Of a stretch of 26,712 nt of DNA, positions 18,891-26,712 are shown piece by piece (position 1 is the stretch's first letter; every line of letters starts with the position of its first letter). Both the position numbers and the translations under genes were made by a program. The notes beneath the pieces are model-generated. The model saw nothing but the letters and a program-made list of their open reading frames with translations, ran no database searches and was not told the DNA's origin. The DNA lies in assembly GCA_000444245.1 (NCBI GenBank), contig ATSW01007941.1, positions 1 to 26,712 of the forward strand, given 5' to 3'. Origin of the DNA: Botryllus schlosseri. Lineage: Eukaryota; Chordata; Ascidiacea; Stolidobranchia; Styelidae.

Positions 18891-19501
18891 CAGAGGTGGA
18901 CAACCTTCTTGCTAATCATGGCCGCATTTCGATTACTTATGTAGCCTAAGGCCGCATTCCAGGGCATAGCCGCAATGAAGGATCTGGACGCAAAATACCT
19001 ATGGTAAACTGTCCATATCCATTCCCGGTGAACTCCGGACTATTGTATTTTTCACAACGGCTTATTGTAAGCAACGTAATCGCGAGTGGCAATGTTATGA
19101 ATAGTTGCTGGGAGTGCATATTGTTGCGTGGAGCGCGAAAATTTTTCAGAGCCGCGAATGAATTGTTATTTCTTGAGGATTCCCATTCCTGCTCCAAGTA
19201 AGAAGGGCGCTACTGCATTAAAATCGAAAAATGAAGTCTTGTTGAATCGCGCCCGCGCGATAGGAAATTTCAAGATTAAATAAAATCTCTCAAATTGGGG
19301 AGTGAATTCGTAACTGCAATTTGCATGTCTACGGCTGCCAACACATACTAATTGAATTAGGCGTCGACGGCAGCACAAATCCCCTTTTACGGCCGCATGC
19401 TGCCGTACGGGCTGCCAACACATACTAATTGAATTAGGCATCGACGGCCGCACAAATCCCCTTTTACGGCCGCATGCTGCCGTACGGGCTGCCCACCCCT
19501 G
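18891..19501. mobile_element. Innermost hAT element, exact target duplication
   Basis: Ends CAGAGGTGGACAACCTTCTT and, inverted, CAGGGGTGGGCAGCCCGTAC. Flanks ATCTAATA at 18883-18890 and 19502-19509 are identical. At 611 bp it has no transposase. Its right end holds a 77-bp tandem repeat. Confidence 0.9.
19335..19488 (+). repeat. 77-bp tandem repeat, two units
   Basis: Units 19335-19411 and 19412-19488 start CTGCCAACACATACTAATTG and end CGCATGCTGCCGTACGGG. They differ at about two positions. The unit adjoins the inverted repeat of the host transposon, so the sub-terminal part has been duplicated. Confidence 0.9.
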
Positions 19502-20266
19502 ATCTAATAGTATACATGAGGTATATCTTACGTCAATATTGAATCCGCATTTCAGTTGTTTAGTCTTTTGCATTGCTGACAAACTTCCCCAAACTTGTTT
19601 GAAAATAACAAAAAAAACATTGAACAGTACATCAATTAATTTCAAGGTAGGTTGCACTGAGACTAATCCTGATGCTGGTAGTGACTACGGGTTCGTTCTA
19701 TCCTGCCATGCTAAATTTGATCAGTTTTGGAAATGAATTAAATTGTGTTGATTCATAGCCAAATTGAGGGCGAAACCGGGCAACCTATATTGCATCTAAG
19801 TCTGTCTTAGGCAGTGCAGTTCGCCAGCTATCAACAACAGCTACCTAGCGCACAGAGATTTAGGCTACTGCCAAAGCTATAAAGTAACGAATGACTTGCA
19901 CGTAGGGATTTCTCTAAATCTTCAAGGAATATAGCTTCATTTGAGCATATTTTTGATATTCTTTGAAGATTTTGGCAAGCTTTCTAGAATACGAATTAAG
20001 TTTAATCTTCAATAATCGTCACTTCAGAATGGTTGTGAAACACATGGTTAGTCCCATTTTATACAGACATTGGCGAAAATTTCTCACGCCCCCCCCCCCT
20101 GAGAGCCACCCGCGCCCCCCAGGTTGAGAACCCCTGCTTTACATCGTGCAAGTTCCGTTTCCCATTGAAACAGCGTCATGGCTACGGACCATAGGTTGAA
20201 AACCCGTAGTTTAGGAGATAAACCAGAGTATTTGGTTGTATTAAGAGAATCATGTACAATTATGCA

Positions 20267-20272
20267 TTTATT
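20267..20272 (-). promoter_or_regulatory. Possible poly(A) signal of ZNF341 (AATAAA)
   Basis: A canonical AATAAA on the minus strand, about 330 bp past the stop and just before the nested hAT block. Support is positional only. Confidence 0.4.
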
Positions 20273-20600
20273 AGTGAGTTATATACTCCATGAACGATTA
20301 AGCTGTGAATAAATGAACGAAAGGCTTAACCGAAGCGTGCACTTCTCACTACCTTCAATTCTAGGGAGTTGCCATTAAAGTCTTTGTCAGCATGAACAAA
20401 CAGTCATGCGCGACGGTATGAGCCATAACCATACAAAAAACATTCAATACTCTGTGCCCACAAAAAAGATATCGGCTGAGCAGTAAAAGGCCCCAATGAA
20501 ACACGCAAGCTTACCATAGAGTCAAATGTGAATTTGACCAGTCCCATACCGCTGCAGTGCAAAGGCAATCCTTCAAGTTCACATTTCTTCGCACCATCAG

Positions 20601-20960
20601 TCAGTGATCACCTTCTACATCTACATCTGTTTCGTCGACAGGAACGGTACGCGCTGTGATATTAACTTCAACGTTGCTTTTCATCAGTTCCGCTTTTTTC
20701 CCCGACGCTTTATCAGGCCTGGACACGTTCCGCCTTAAATGCTTGCGTTTCGAACCGCTTCTGATCGCGTACATCGGGCCTTCGGGCAAACTAAGCAAAT
20801 CGTCTCGGACTACGTCAGAAGTCTGCGGCTTGTCGCCGGGCGATGACTTTTGATTGCTTTTGTGGCGACATTTGTGGGTGTCGAGCAGCGACTGGTTTTT
20901 GAAGGTCTTTCCGCATTTACCGCAAATTGGCTTGAAGGAGTGCGTCTTCTCGTGCGCTAG
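20601..20960 (-). CDS. ZNF341: ZNF341 exon i (end of finger 11, finger 12, tail, stop)
   Basis: Encodes LAHEKTH (closing finger 11), then [21 protein letters not shown], then a tail with a basic patch [13 protein letters not shown] and an acidic end [11 protein letters not shown] before TGA. The acceptor is GCATTCCAG. Confidence 0.92.
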   Translation of the reverse strand, partial: LAHEKTHSFKPICGKCGKTFKNQSLLDTHKCRHKSNQKSSPGDKPQTSDVVRDDLLSLPEGPMYAIRSGSKRKHLRRNVSRPDKASGKKAELMKSNVEVNITARTVPVDETDVDVEGDH

Positions 20961-23900
20961 CTGGAATGCAATCAGTTTGAGGTGGTTAACGTATTCAGCG
21001 TTACTAGCCAAGTGGACAGTGAAGATATGGAAAGTGCTCGAATAAGTATTTTCAAAAACTAGATTTAGTCGATGGGCTGCAAATTCTACTCAAACACAAG
21101 TAGAAATGACTGTTCCCAATGGAAGTTGAAAATGAAGATCTTAAAGTACGCGAGTAAGTAGTTTCCAAAATTAAATTTACCATGAGGTCACAAACTTTTA
21201 GCAGTCAATTGGAGGTGGCAACTTTTGGAATTGCAAGATTTATCTCCACAACCAACGCAAAATTAGGGTTACTAGATTATGAGATACGAAAAAGAGGATA
21301 GTTTTTACAAGTCATAAAAGATGAAGTAACATTCATTAATACGGGAAATCCGGAAATTTTACTGCTACTATTGATGGTTTGACTAAATTATGAAAAAATC
21401 TTATTCTCGACTCAACTCTCGAAAGACCTGTGACCCGTCCCCACATATCATAAGGAGTTGACTACTTTTTTAGTCAACTTTGCCGTCAAAATCCAGATCG
21501 CGAGTCTATTGTTATGGCATATTTTAGTTGTCTCCCTACGATCGCTTGACTCTCAAAGTTATAAAAGAGGACGGATTACAAAAAAGAGGATATTTGGGTG
21601 TCCTCAGAGGACATTTTAGATTTCTTGAAAAAGGATGACCAATGGCATTACAATGTCTACAAGTGGGTTGGATTTTCGAATACATATTCTGCTACCGTGA
21701 TACAGTGGCTATTTCTTGTACCTGTCGTGACAATTTCACACATAAAACTGATGGGAAACAATACAAAGACTGCTTTATACTTCACAAAATTCAAAGTGCA
21801 GAAAGTCAGTGGTTTTGCTTCAAATGATTTTCGAGTAGAAGTGACAGTAATTTAAAACATACTCATTACGGACCACCTCTGACAAAAAAGGTTGTGGGTT
21901 CGATCACCGGCCGGTACAGACCAAAGACCTTAATAGTAACAGCCATGGCTGCCATGTTCATCTATCAGTATTGCCCGGATAGCAAAGGAGGGGTGGAGCA
22001 AGACTTTGAAAGTCTTACAAGGTTATATCTGCACCTACCTTGTCCAGCGGCATATGCACTCATGGTATGCATATGCACAGATTTTGTGTATAATATCACG
22101 AGTCAGTGTATATGCCGCAAAAAAATCAAGGACAAAAATATACTACGGTCAAAAATTTCTGCCACAAACCTTGATATTCCTTCTCGTAAACCTTTTGGGG
22201 CAGAATGAGCACTGATGCGCCTTGATCCCATTATGCGAAATGATATGGGCCTTCAATTTGTCGGGACGGTTGAATTCTTTCATGCATTTCATTGTTTCGC
22301 GGAACGGACACTAAAAAGATGCAAACATAGCACCTACGATCTTGGTAGTAAGACTGGGCAAAACCAAGAATGCGGGTGATTAGAATGGAGCAACACATAA
22401 CAGTAATAAAATAATAATATGGATCTATTTGTGAGTCACAAGGACAATGATAGTATCATAATTGAATAGCTTCATGGTGGTACAGAACTTCAATATACAA
22501 TCGAATAGTATATTGATATTGGAAAGAACCCGAATATTTTCGGCCGACACTCGTCAGGGGTAATTGTCCTCAACTAGTAGAGAATTGAAAAGAACATTGC
22601 ATATCAACAATCGTGTCACCAAATATGACGTCACCTGCATGAAACTTCGAATAATCGGGGCAAAGAGATCAGTAAAGCTTGATGTACTATTTTTGGATGG
22701 TACACAAACTACTTCTGTTGGCACGGACTCGGTTGGCGTGTTTTTCATTACCATACTGCTCTCAAATTTCCATACAATGACATAAATTACTTTGTAAGTT
22801 CACAGTAATGCGAAATTTTAATCTGATTTCCATTCATCATTTGTAGTGTAATTATATCAAAAAGTCTGTATATATGTTTATGTTATTGCTCCACTATGGA
22901 GAAATCCCACCACTCACGCTTGTACGGTGCTTTCAATCTTACCTTGTATTTCTTATTCGGGTCATGCGTCACCATATGCCTCACAAGCTTGTCCTTGCGA
23001 TTGAAACCGGCGTCGCAAATCTGGCATTTGAACGGCTTTTCCTTAGTATGAATGAGCATGTGCGATTGTAGGTAGTAGACGCTGTTCAAATACTTTCCAC
23101 ACTGCTCGCACCTATGATGGAAACCATTTTTGTCGATGACCCGTGATGAGTGTCAGCGAAAAATACTGGGGTGATCTCAATATGAAAATACTATTTACTT
23201 GTACACTCTTTTTAACGTACGAATCCAAGTATCATACTTGTACTTTTTCCTGGGCGTTTCGGAATGCATCTTGTTCGTGTGGTTGTGCAGGTAATTCTCG
23301 CAAGAAAACTGCTTCCCGCATACGTTGCACAGGTGTTTGTGCGACTCGACCATCATGTGCCTTTGAAGAAGTTCGGCTTGCGTGAATTTTGCCGGGCACA
23401 GCTTGCACTGATGCTTCACGACACGCCTGAAATAATTAGCAGCGGTTAGAATGGGTTGAATCGGTGGTTCTTGATCTCACATTGGTTGCATAACACTTGG
23501 AAACCTTTACTCGAATTGGGTATCCTCCGGTCTCAGAAAGACATATTTTGGTCAAATTCAGGCCATTAACGAGATCAAAGGTTTCCACCAATATGCAATT
23601 CAGTTTTGCAAGCTACGTGTAGTTTTATTTGGAGGCATCACGCCTAGAGTTATGGCTATAGTCAGGGCTGCCAAAGACATTGATGAAAAGTTAAGGACAG
23701 CCAAACAAACTTTTCGCCCATCTCTGATTTGCCGAAAGGAAGGACAAACTCCCCTCAAATAAGGTCACAAAGACGAATCCGGGGAATAAGGACGGCATGA
23801 CAACCTTGTCTATAGTATTTCTTCCATGTAAATTTAGGTAATAATTACACTGGTCAACACATATTTTTAGGTGGACATAGCAGAGTGGTTTTGGGGGTTC

Positions 23901-26418
23901 TGAAGGGCACTGATTGCGAATATGAAAGAATGACTGAGAACGACACGGGGGTTCTTCATAGTCAATTATCTATTTATGTGCAGCATAAAATTAGAAAAAT
24001 CCACCCTTTTCTTCGTACCAAGTGAAATATTCAAGGGTAATTACAGTAATTTTGGGCTTTTTTGGGGGTATAAATATCTTCTTAACAAGAGCCAAATGGC
24101 AAAACTGATGTGATATTCATAATACCCAACCTCAAAAACCCCAGACACGACTAAGATGTTCTGCCAAAAAATTTTTTTTTTCTATTTTGTTCAACAGTGT
24201 TATTAGTAGTTTGATTGCCGAGGCAGAAAAATTCTACTTCAGCAGTTTTTATGCAAAACTATTTACTTTTTACATTTCAGTTTTGCAAATGGAAAGTTGT
24301 TTCGGGATCAGTTTTCGTCACTTTTATCAGTGTAATTGTCTAATTTGATAGCCCTGTATCGATCGCGGCCACTGCATATATGATTGAAGATAGCACCTAT
24401 TCGTCGTGTCATCAATCAGTTTACGTTAGTCACAAGGATCCATCTTTGAAATTACTTGAGTATTTTTCAGTATTTCTCATGTACTGGATTCAAGTATGAG
24501 AAATATTTGATTACCTCGTGGCTGACTTGTCGTTGAGATGCTCCTGATACTGGTGCACGCCAATATCGTGCAAGGAGTCGAAAAGTTTGTGACAGTGGTG
24601 GCATCTGTACCGAATGCTCCCTTCGTGAGTCTGAAATTGAGCCGGTATTGAATACTACAGGTAGTATTTCCTCCATTCGCAGTTAAGACATTTTTCTACT
24701 CAGACTAACGCCACTTTTACAGATTTGGCGTTAACATAGTCACTTTCGACAATGCAAATTTCATGTGCTTAGGAACAGATTTGCATACTTTGATTAATGA
24801 CATTGCTACAATCTTTTGGTAACATACACTCTGCTTTCTTGTAATTGAAAATACTTCAATATCGAATATAATATTCCATGCTTATAACGTTTCCGTAGGA
24901 TAATTTTCGGGTCATTTATAGGATGCATAGAATATATAGTATAATATCCTACTATAATAATAAAAACTATCAATTTTTGTAGCACCATTAGGCTTAAAGG
25001 CGTAGCTACTTTTTAGTCACGCATTTGCATTCCTTAAACAAAATCCTATTTTACACTCCTGCTCGGAGTAGTTCTGAGGTGATTAATTTCAAACACGATA
25101 AAAATAACTTCTTTCAAATGAAGTAAAACCAACCACTTTGAGGAGCTCCAAAAAATCTGTCTAACAATGCTGGTGTAGAGGACAATATTTCGATGAACAC
25201 AACACGGGTGCACTTTTCCATGAACTATCCTAACTTCAAAATTTTCCCGTCAAAATAAAATTCACCCTACCTTGACATGTTCGACGTAATCATCCAGATC
25301 GGAAAACGTTTGCTCACACCCTTCGCTGACACATTTGTATACCTTGAAGAATAACGCAAACAAAACTAAAAACCCACACCAGAGCTTCTAATGTATCGAC
25401 AAGACAACACCTGCTTGTCTTTGTGGCGAAGCATGTGTGTTTTCCGTTCGTTGTACGATCCCAATGGTTGATTGCAGTAAGGACATAGTCTTGTGGCTTT
25501 AGGAAATGACGGGTATGTCGGTGGATTTGCTGCTGTTTTGCTACTGTCCGTACCTGAATTGTTACCTGAAGTATGAGGAAATTTTTAGACATCTACTCAT
25601 GGAAACAATCAGATCGAGGACTATCACAATGCGATGTATCAATCAGAAGGTAAAAGAATAGCCTATGCAATATGCCAGAGCACTTTTACGGAGCACTCGG
25701 GCTACTTTTGCAAACTTGCAATCCTAGCTTTTTGTTTTTACACTACTCCCACTTCTACTTCAACAATTTTAAACAAAGTTACTCAATATCTATAACTTGG
25801 ATTTTGAAGGCAGGAAGCACCTTTAGGATTATTTTGCATCACTGCTAATGGAATTTCAAGAATTACCTTCTAGGACCTTTTATTATCGACTTCCATTTGA
25901 ATTAGTTTAGACATGATTTTGAAATTGCTTTGTCTACTTTTAATTAATTAAAAATCTATGGCAACACCGCCACTTGAGTAACAATTCTGACTATTTTGAA
26001 CACCAAAGCACTCTATTGACGTACCTATGGCGGAGTTTGGATGCACTACCATGATAGGCATTATCTCCATCGCTTCCTTTGGCCAAACTTTGTGCGTCTC
26101 CATGTGCTTTCTGACATTCGATTTCTGAGCAAACGCTCTTCCGCACACAATACACTGGAACGGTTTTTCACCTGAAATGTATAGAGACCAAAAATGGCAC
26201 TGCAGTATTTTAAAAAACTATCATTACATGCGAGGACTATGTAATGGTAGACACATTTGATGCAAAGAAATGATTTTGCTATACAGAACACACCTGTGTG
26301 ACTACGAACATGTTGTTCCAAATCAAACGTCTTGCTGAAAGATTTTCCACAATACTGGCACGTAAACACTTTTTTGGACACAATCTTTTTCTGCACATTT
26401 ATAGTCGGATTGCTTGTC
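20601..26418 (-). CDS. ZNF341: ZNF341 orthologue, C-terminal 488 residues (twelve C2H2 fingers; 5' part off the window)
   Basis: C2H2 zinc-finger transcription factor. Human ZNF341 binds the STAT3 and STAT1 promoters. Nine exons: 26418-26294, 26171-26025, 25565-25411, 25342-25271, 24630-24515, 23426-23244, 23111-22943, 22310-22170 and 20960-20601, all GT-AG with agreeing phases. Fingers in order start [51 protein letters not shown] and CGKC. Hallmarks shared with human ZNF341 are FDLEQH...[38 protein letters not shown], the CX7C finger and the HX5H finger. The 90-residue tail after the last finger is basic, then acidic, and does not resemble the human tail. Fingers 4 and 11 are split by introns. 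No break is seen. The N-terminus lies past the right edge. Confidence 0.92.
20961..22169. other. ZNF341 intron 8 with repeat relics
   Basis: 21120-21240 belongs to the relic family seen near 1690 and 17040. 21265-21640 is the GAGGAC-type repeat. 21888-21910 (GGTTGTGGGTTCGATCACCG) has a B-box-like motif but no A box at the right distance, so a SINE fragment is only possible. Confidence 0.5.
21265..21640 (+). repeat. GAGGAC-type repeat, forward copy
   Basis: Starts TAGGGTTACTAGATTATGAG, resembling the TAGGGTTACCATA end of the 4267-5397 element. It contains GTTGAC...TTTTTTAGTCAAC (21457-21478) and the GAGGAC block (21567-21635). It lies in intron 8 of ZNF341. The right end is not fixed. Confidence 0.5.
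22170..22310 (-). CDS. ZNF341: ZNF341 exon h (finger 10, first half of finger 11)
   Basis: Encodes [26 protein letters not shown], then [14 protein letters not shown]. The unusual CX7C spacing of finger 10 and the motif [13 protein letters not shown] are diagnostic for ZNF341. The acceptor is TTTTTAG; the donor GTTTGT is weak but fits phase 0 and the protein. Confidence 0.92.
22471..22557 (-). repeat. Dispersed repeat R1, reverse copy in ZNF341 intron 7
   Basis: The minus strand reads GACGAGTGTCGGCCGAAAAT, ATTCGGGTTCTTTCCAATAT, ATACTATTCGATTGTATATT and GAAGTTCTGTACCACC, close to 9087-9170 throughout. Confidence 0.8.
22943..23111 (-). CDS. ZNF341: ZNF341 exon g (fingers 8 and 9)
   Basis: Encodes [21 protein letters not shown], linker TKEKPFK, then [28 protein letters not shown]. 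Human has [24 protein letters not shown] here. The acceptor is CATCATAG and the donor GTAAGA. Confidence 0.93.
23145..23205 (+). repeat. Dispersed repeat R1, copy in the 132-bp ZNF341 intron 6
   Basis: GATGAGTGTCAGCGAAAAAT, ACTGGGGTGATCTCAATATG and AAAATACTATTTACTTGTAC. It makes up almost half of the intron. Confidence 0.65.
23244..23426 (-). CDS. ZNF341: ZNF341 exon f (fingers 6 and 7)
   Basis: Encodes finger 6 (CKLC-x12-H-x5-H, with HMMVESH) and finger 7 (CNVC-x12-H-x4-H). The HX5H spacing is also found in the human finger at this place. The donor GTACAAG lies just after TPRK. The exon is followed by a 132-bp intron. Confidence 0.88.
23663..23808. mobile_element. 146-bp hAT-like miniature element in ZNF341 intron 5
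   Basis: Starts CAGGGCTGCCAAAGACATTG and ends, inverted, CAAGGTTGTCATGCCGTCCT. Flanks GCTATAGT (23655-23662) and TCTATAGT (23809-23816) agree at seven of eight bases. Confidence 0.65.
23848..24199. mobile_element. Possible small DNA transposon in ZNF341 intron 5
   Basis: The ends CACTGGTCAACACATATTTT and, inverted, CACTGTTGAACAAAATAGAA are alike. No convincing target duplication was found. The interior has no coding content. Confidence 0.4.
24515..24630 (-). CDS. ZNF341: ZNF341 exon e (end of finger 4, finger 5)
   Basis: Encodes TH (completing finger 4), then CHHC-x12-HQYQEH, matching human YRCHLCGKDF...DLGVHQYSH. The acceptor is AATTTCAG and the donor GTAATC. Confidence 0.9.
25271..25342 (-). 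CDS. ZNF341: ZNF341 exon d (first half of finger 4)
   Basis: A 72-bp micro-exon encoding [20 protein letters not shown] and EHVK. The second zinc-binding histidine comes from the next exon (TH). CX4C spacing matches human CVVKSC. The acceptor is CTTCAAG and the donor GTAGGG. Confidence 0.88.
25411..25565 (-). CDS. ZNF341: ZNF341 exon c (finger 3)
   Basis: Encodes a Thr/Ser/Pro-rich linker ([20 protein letters not shown]) and then CPYC-x12-HMLRH-KDKQ. The open ORF seen here in another frame (25592-25314) is a shadow; the finger frame with flanking splice sites is the real one. Confidence 0.9.
26025..26171 (-). CDS. ZNF341: ZNF341 exon b (finger 2)
   Basis: Encodes [30 protein letters not shown], then a linker ending NSAI. 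The linker after HKVWP is variable, as in human. The acceptor is ATTTCAG and the donor GTACGT. Confidence 0.92.
26294..26418 (-). CDS. ZNF341: ZNF341 exon a (finger 1)
   Basis: Begins after acceptor TTGCAG. It encodes [16 protein letters not shown], then [20 protein letters not shown] and VRSHT. The donor splits the glycine of the TGEKP linker. The acceptor shows that more coding exons lie upstream beyond the window. Confidence 0.92.
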
Positions 26419-26643
26419 CTGCAATTGAAAATTATAAAATAGAGAACCAGTGAGAATGAAATGCTGGTGACATAATGGCTTACTGTTAGAGATAGGCAAA
26501 ATGAATCATCGATCAAAATTGTTTGAATTCATTCTTCCTGCTGTATGATTTGAATCAGTAATGTTGACTCAAATCAATAAGGAATAACCACAAAGTGAGA
26601 ACATAGTGTTTGTCACAGCAGTATTGATTGATAGCTACCAGGG

Positions 26644-26712
26644 TTGTAATGACTCGACTCGAGTCACGATTTTCTGATGACTCGACTTGACTCGAGTCAT
26701 TTTCTCAACAGA
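26644..26712 (+). mobile_element. Left end of a hAT-like element running off the window
   Basis: Starts CAGGGTTGTAATGACTCGAC and holds nested palindromes GACTCGACTCGAGTC and TGACTCGACTTGACTCGAGT-CA. The start pattern and ACTCGA content resemble the block at 4540-4931. Confidence 0.5.

Larger units (their letters stand above)
18772..20136. mobile_element. Middle hAT element of the nest
   Basis: Ends CAGCGGTTCTCAACCTTTTT and, inverted, CAGGGGTTCTCAACCTGGGG. Flanks CTTAACAT (18764-18771) and CTTTACAT (20137-20144) differ by one base. C-rich tracts lie next to both ends. It carries the inner element at 18891-19501. No transposase recognised. Confidence 0.88.
18541..20208. mobile_element. Outermost hAT-like element of a three-level nest
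   Basis: The left end CAAGGGTTTCCAACCTATTT and the right end, inverted, ACGGGTTTTCAACCTATGGT match, with CATGGTC and GGTCCGTAGCCATG nearby. Flanking bases AGTTAGGG and GTTTAGGA agree only in part. Without its inserts the element would be about 300 bp. Confidence 0.55.

Noticed and set aside
19335-19488. CRISPR-like or satellite array
   Set aside because: Only two contiguous 77-bp units without spacers, in animal DNA, inside a transposon end.
19166-19657. 163-codon minus-strand ORF
   Set aside because: It runs across the border of two nested transposons and through the 77-bp tandem repeat. It is an accident of repeat sequence with no recognisable motif.
21888-21910. Third SINE copy
   Set aside because: It has a B-box-like motif only, with no A box about 30-45 bp upstream and no shared tail. 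Kept as a note under intron 8.
25314-25592. 92-codon minus-strand ORF overlapping ZNF341 exons c and d
   Set aside because: It is in another frame from the finger CPYC-x12-HMLRH and ignores the splice sites.
1-26712. Retrovirus, LTR element or other virus-derived copies
   Set aside because: No reverse transcriptase, integrase, capsid or LTR pairs were recognised. All elements with defined ends look like DNA transposons.

Overview
This window is animal nuclear DNA. It holds two intron-rich genes on the minus strand, set in AT-rich sequence full of decayed DNA transposons, mostly hAT-type. Both genes are recognised from remembered family sequences, not from a search. The short introns (some 60-130 bp), the single MATCAP-type gene and the repeat load fit an invertebrate metazoan, possibly an invertebrate deuterostome such as a tunicate. 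The species cannot be fixed from the sequence.

Gene 1 (15627 to 5822, minus) is complete and intact. It has six coding exons with GT-AG introns and encodes 633 residues. It is an orthologue of MATCAP (KIAA0895/KIAA0895L, the DUF1704 family), the zinc metallopeptidase that removes the C-terminal tyrosine from alpha-tubulin. The HExxTH metal-binding motif is split by intron 3. The motif just after it, RGVNN in the human proteins, reads RFHNN here. Gene 2 (26418 to 20601, minus) is the last nine coding exons (488 residues) of a ZNF341 orthologue, with twelve C2H2 zinc fingers in the human order. Its N-terminal part lies beyond the right edge.

Layout from left to right. 1-5821 lies downstream of gene 1. 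It contains a hAT element with a perfect 8-bp target duplication (14-1607), a second hAT-like element (3030-4246), a third composite element (4267-5397), two copies of a tRNA-derived SINE, and old repeat relics. 5822-15627 is gene 1; its 4-kb intron 5 is mostly hAT sequence, including a whole-length hAT element (8235-9687). 15628-20600 separates the genes. It holds an imperfect tandem duplication upstream of gene 1, a GC-richer patch, a small hAT element, and a three-level nest of hAT elements (18541-20208). 20601-26418 is gene 2, with small transposons and repeat relics in its introns. The right edge starts another repeat (26644 onward).

The two genes share no obvious pathway: one acts on microtubules and the other is a DNA-binding factor. 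They lie about 5 kb apart in the same orientation. I see no new enzyme system, operon, CRISPR array, RNA gene or virus-derived element. The most informative content is the transposon stratigraphy, the SINE family and the active-site change in the MATCAP orthologue.
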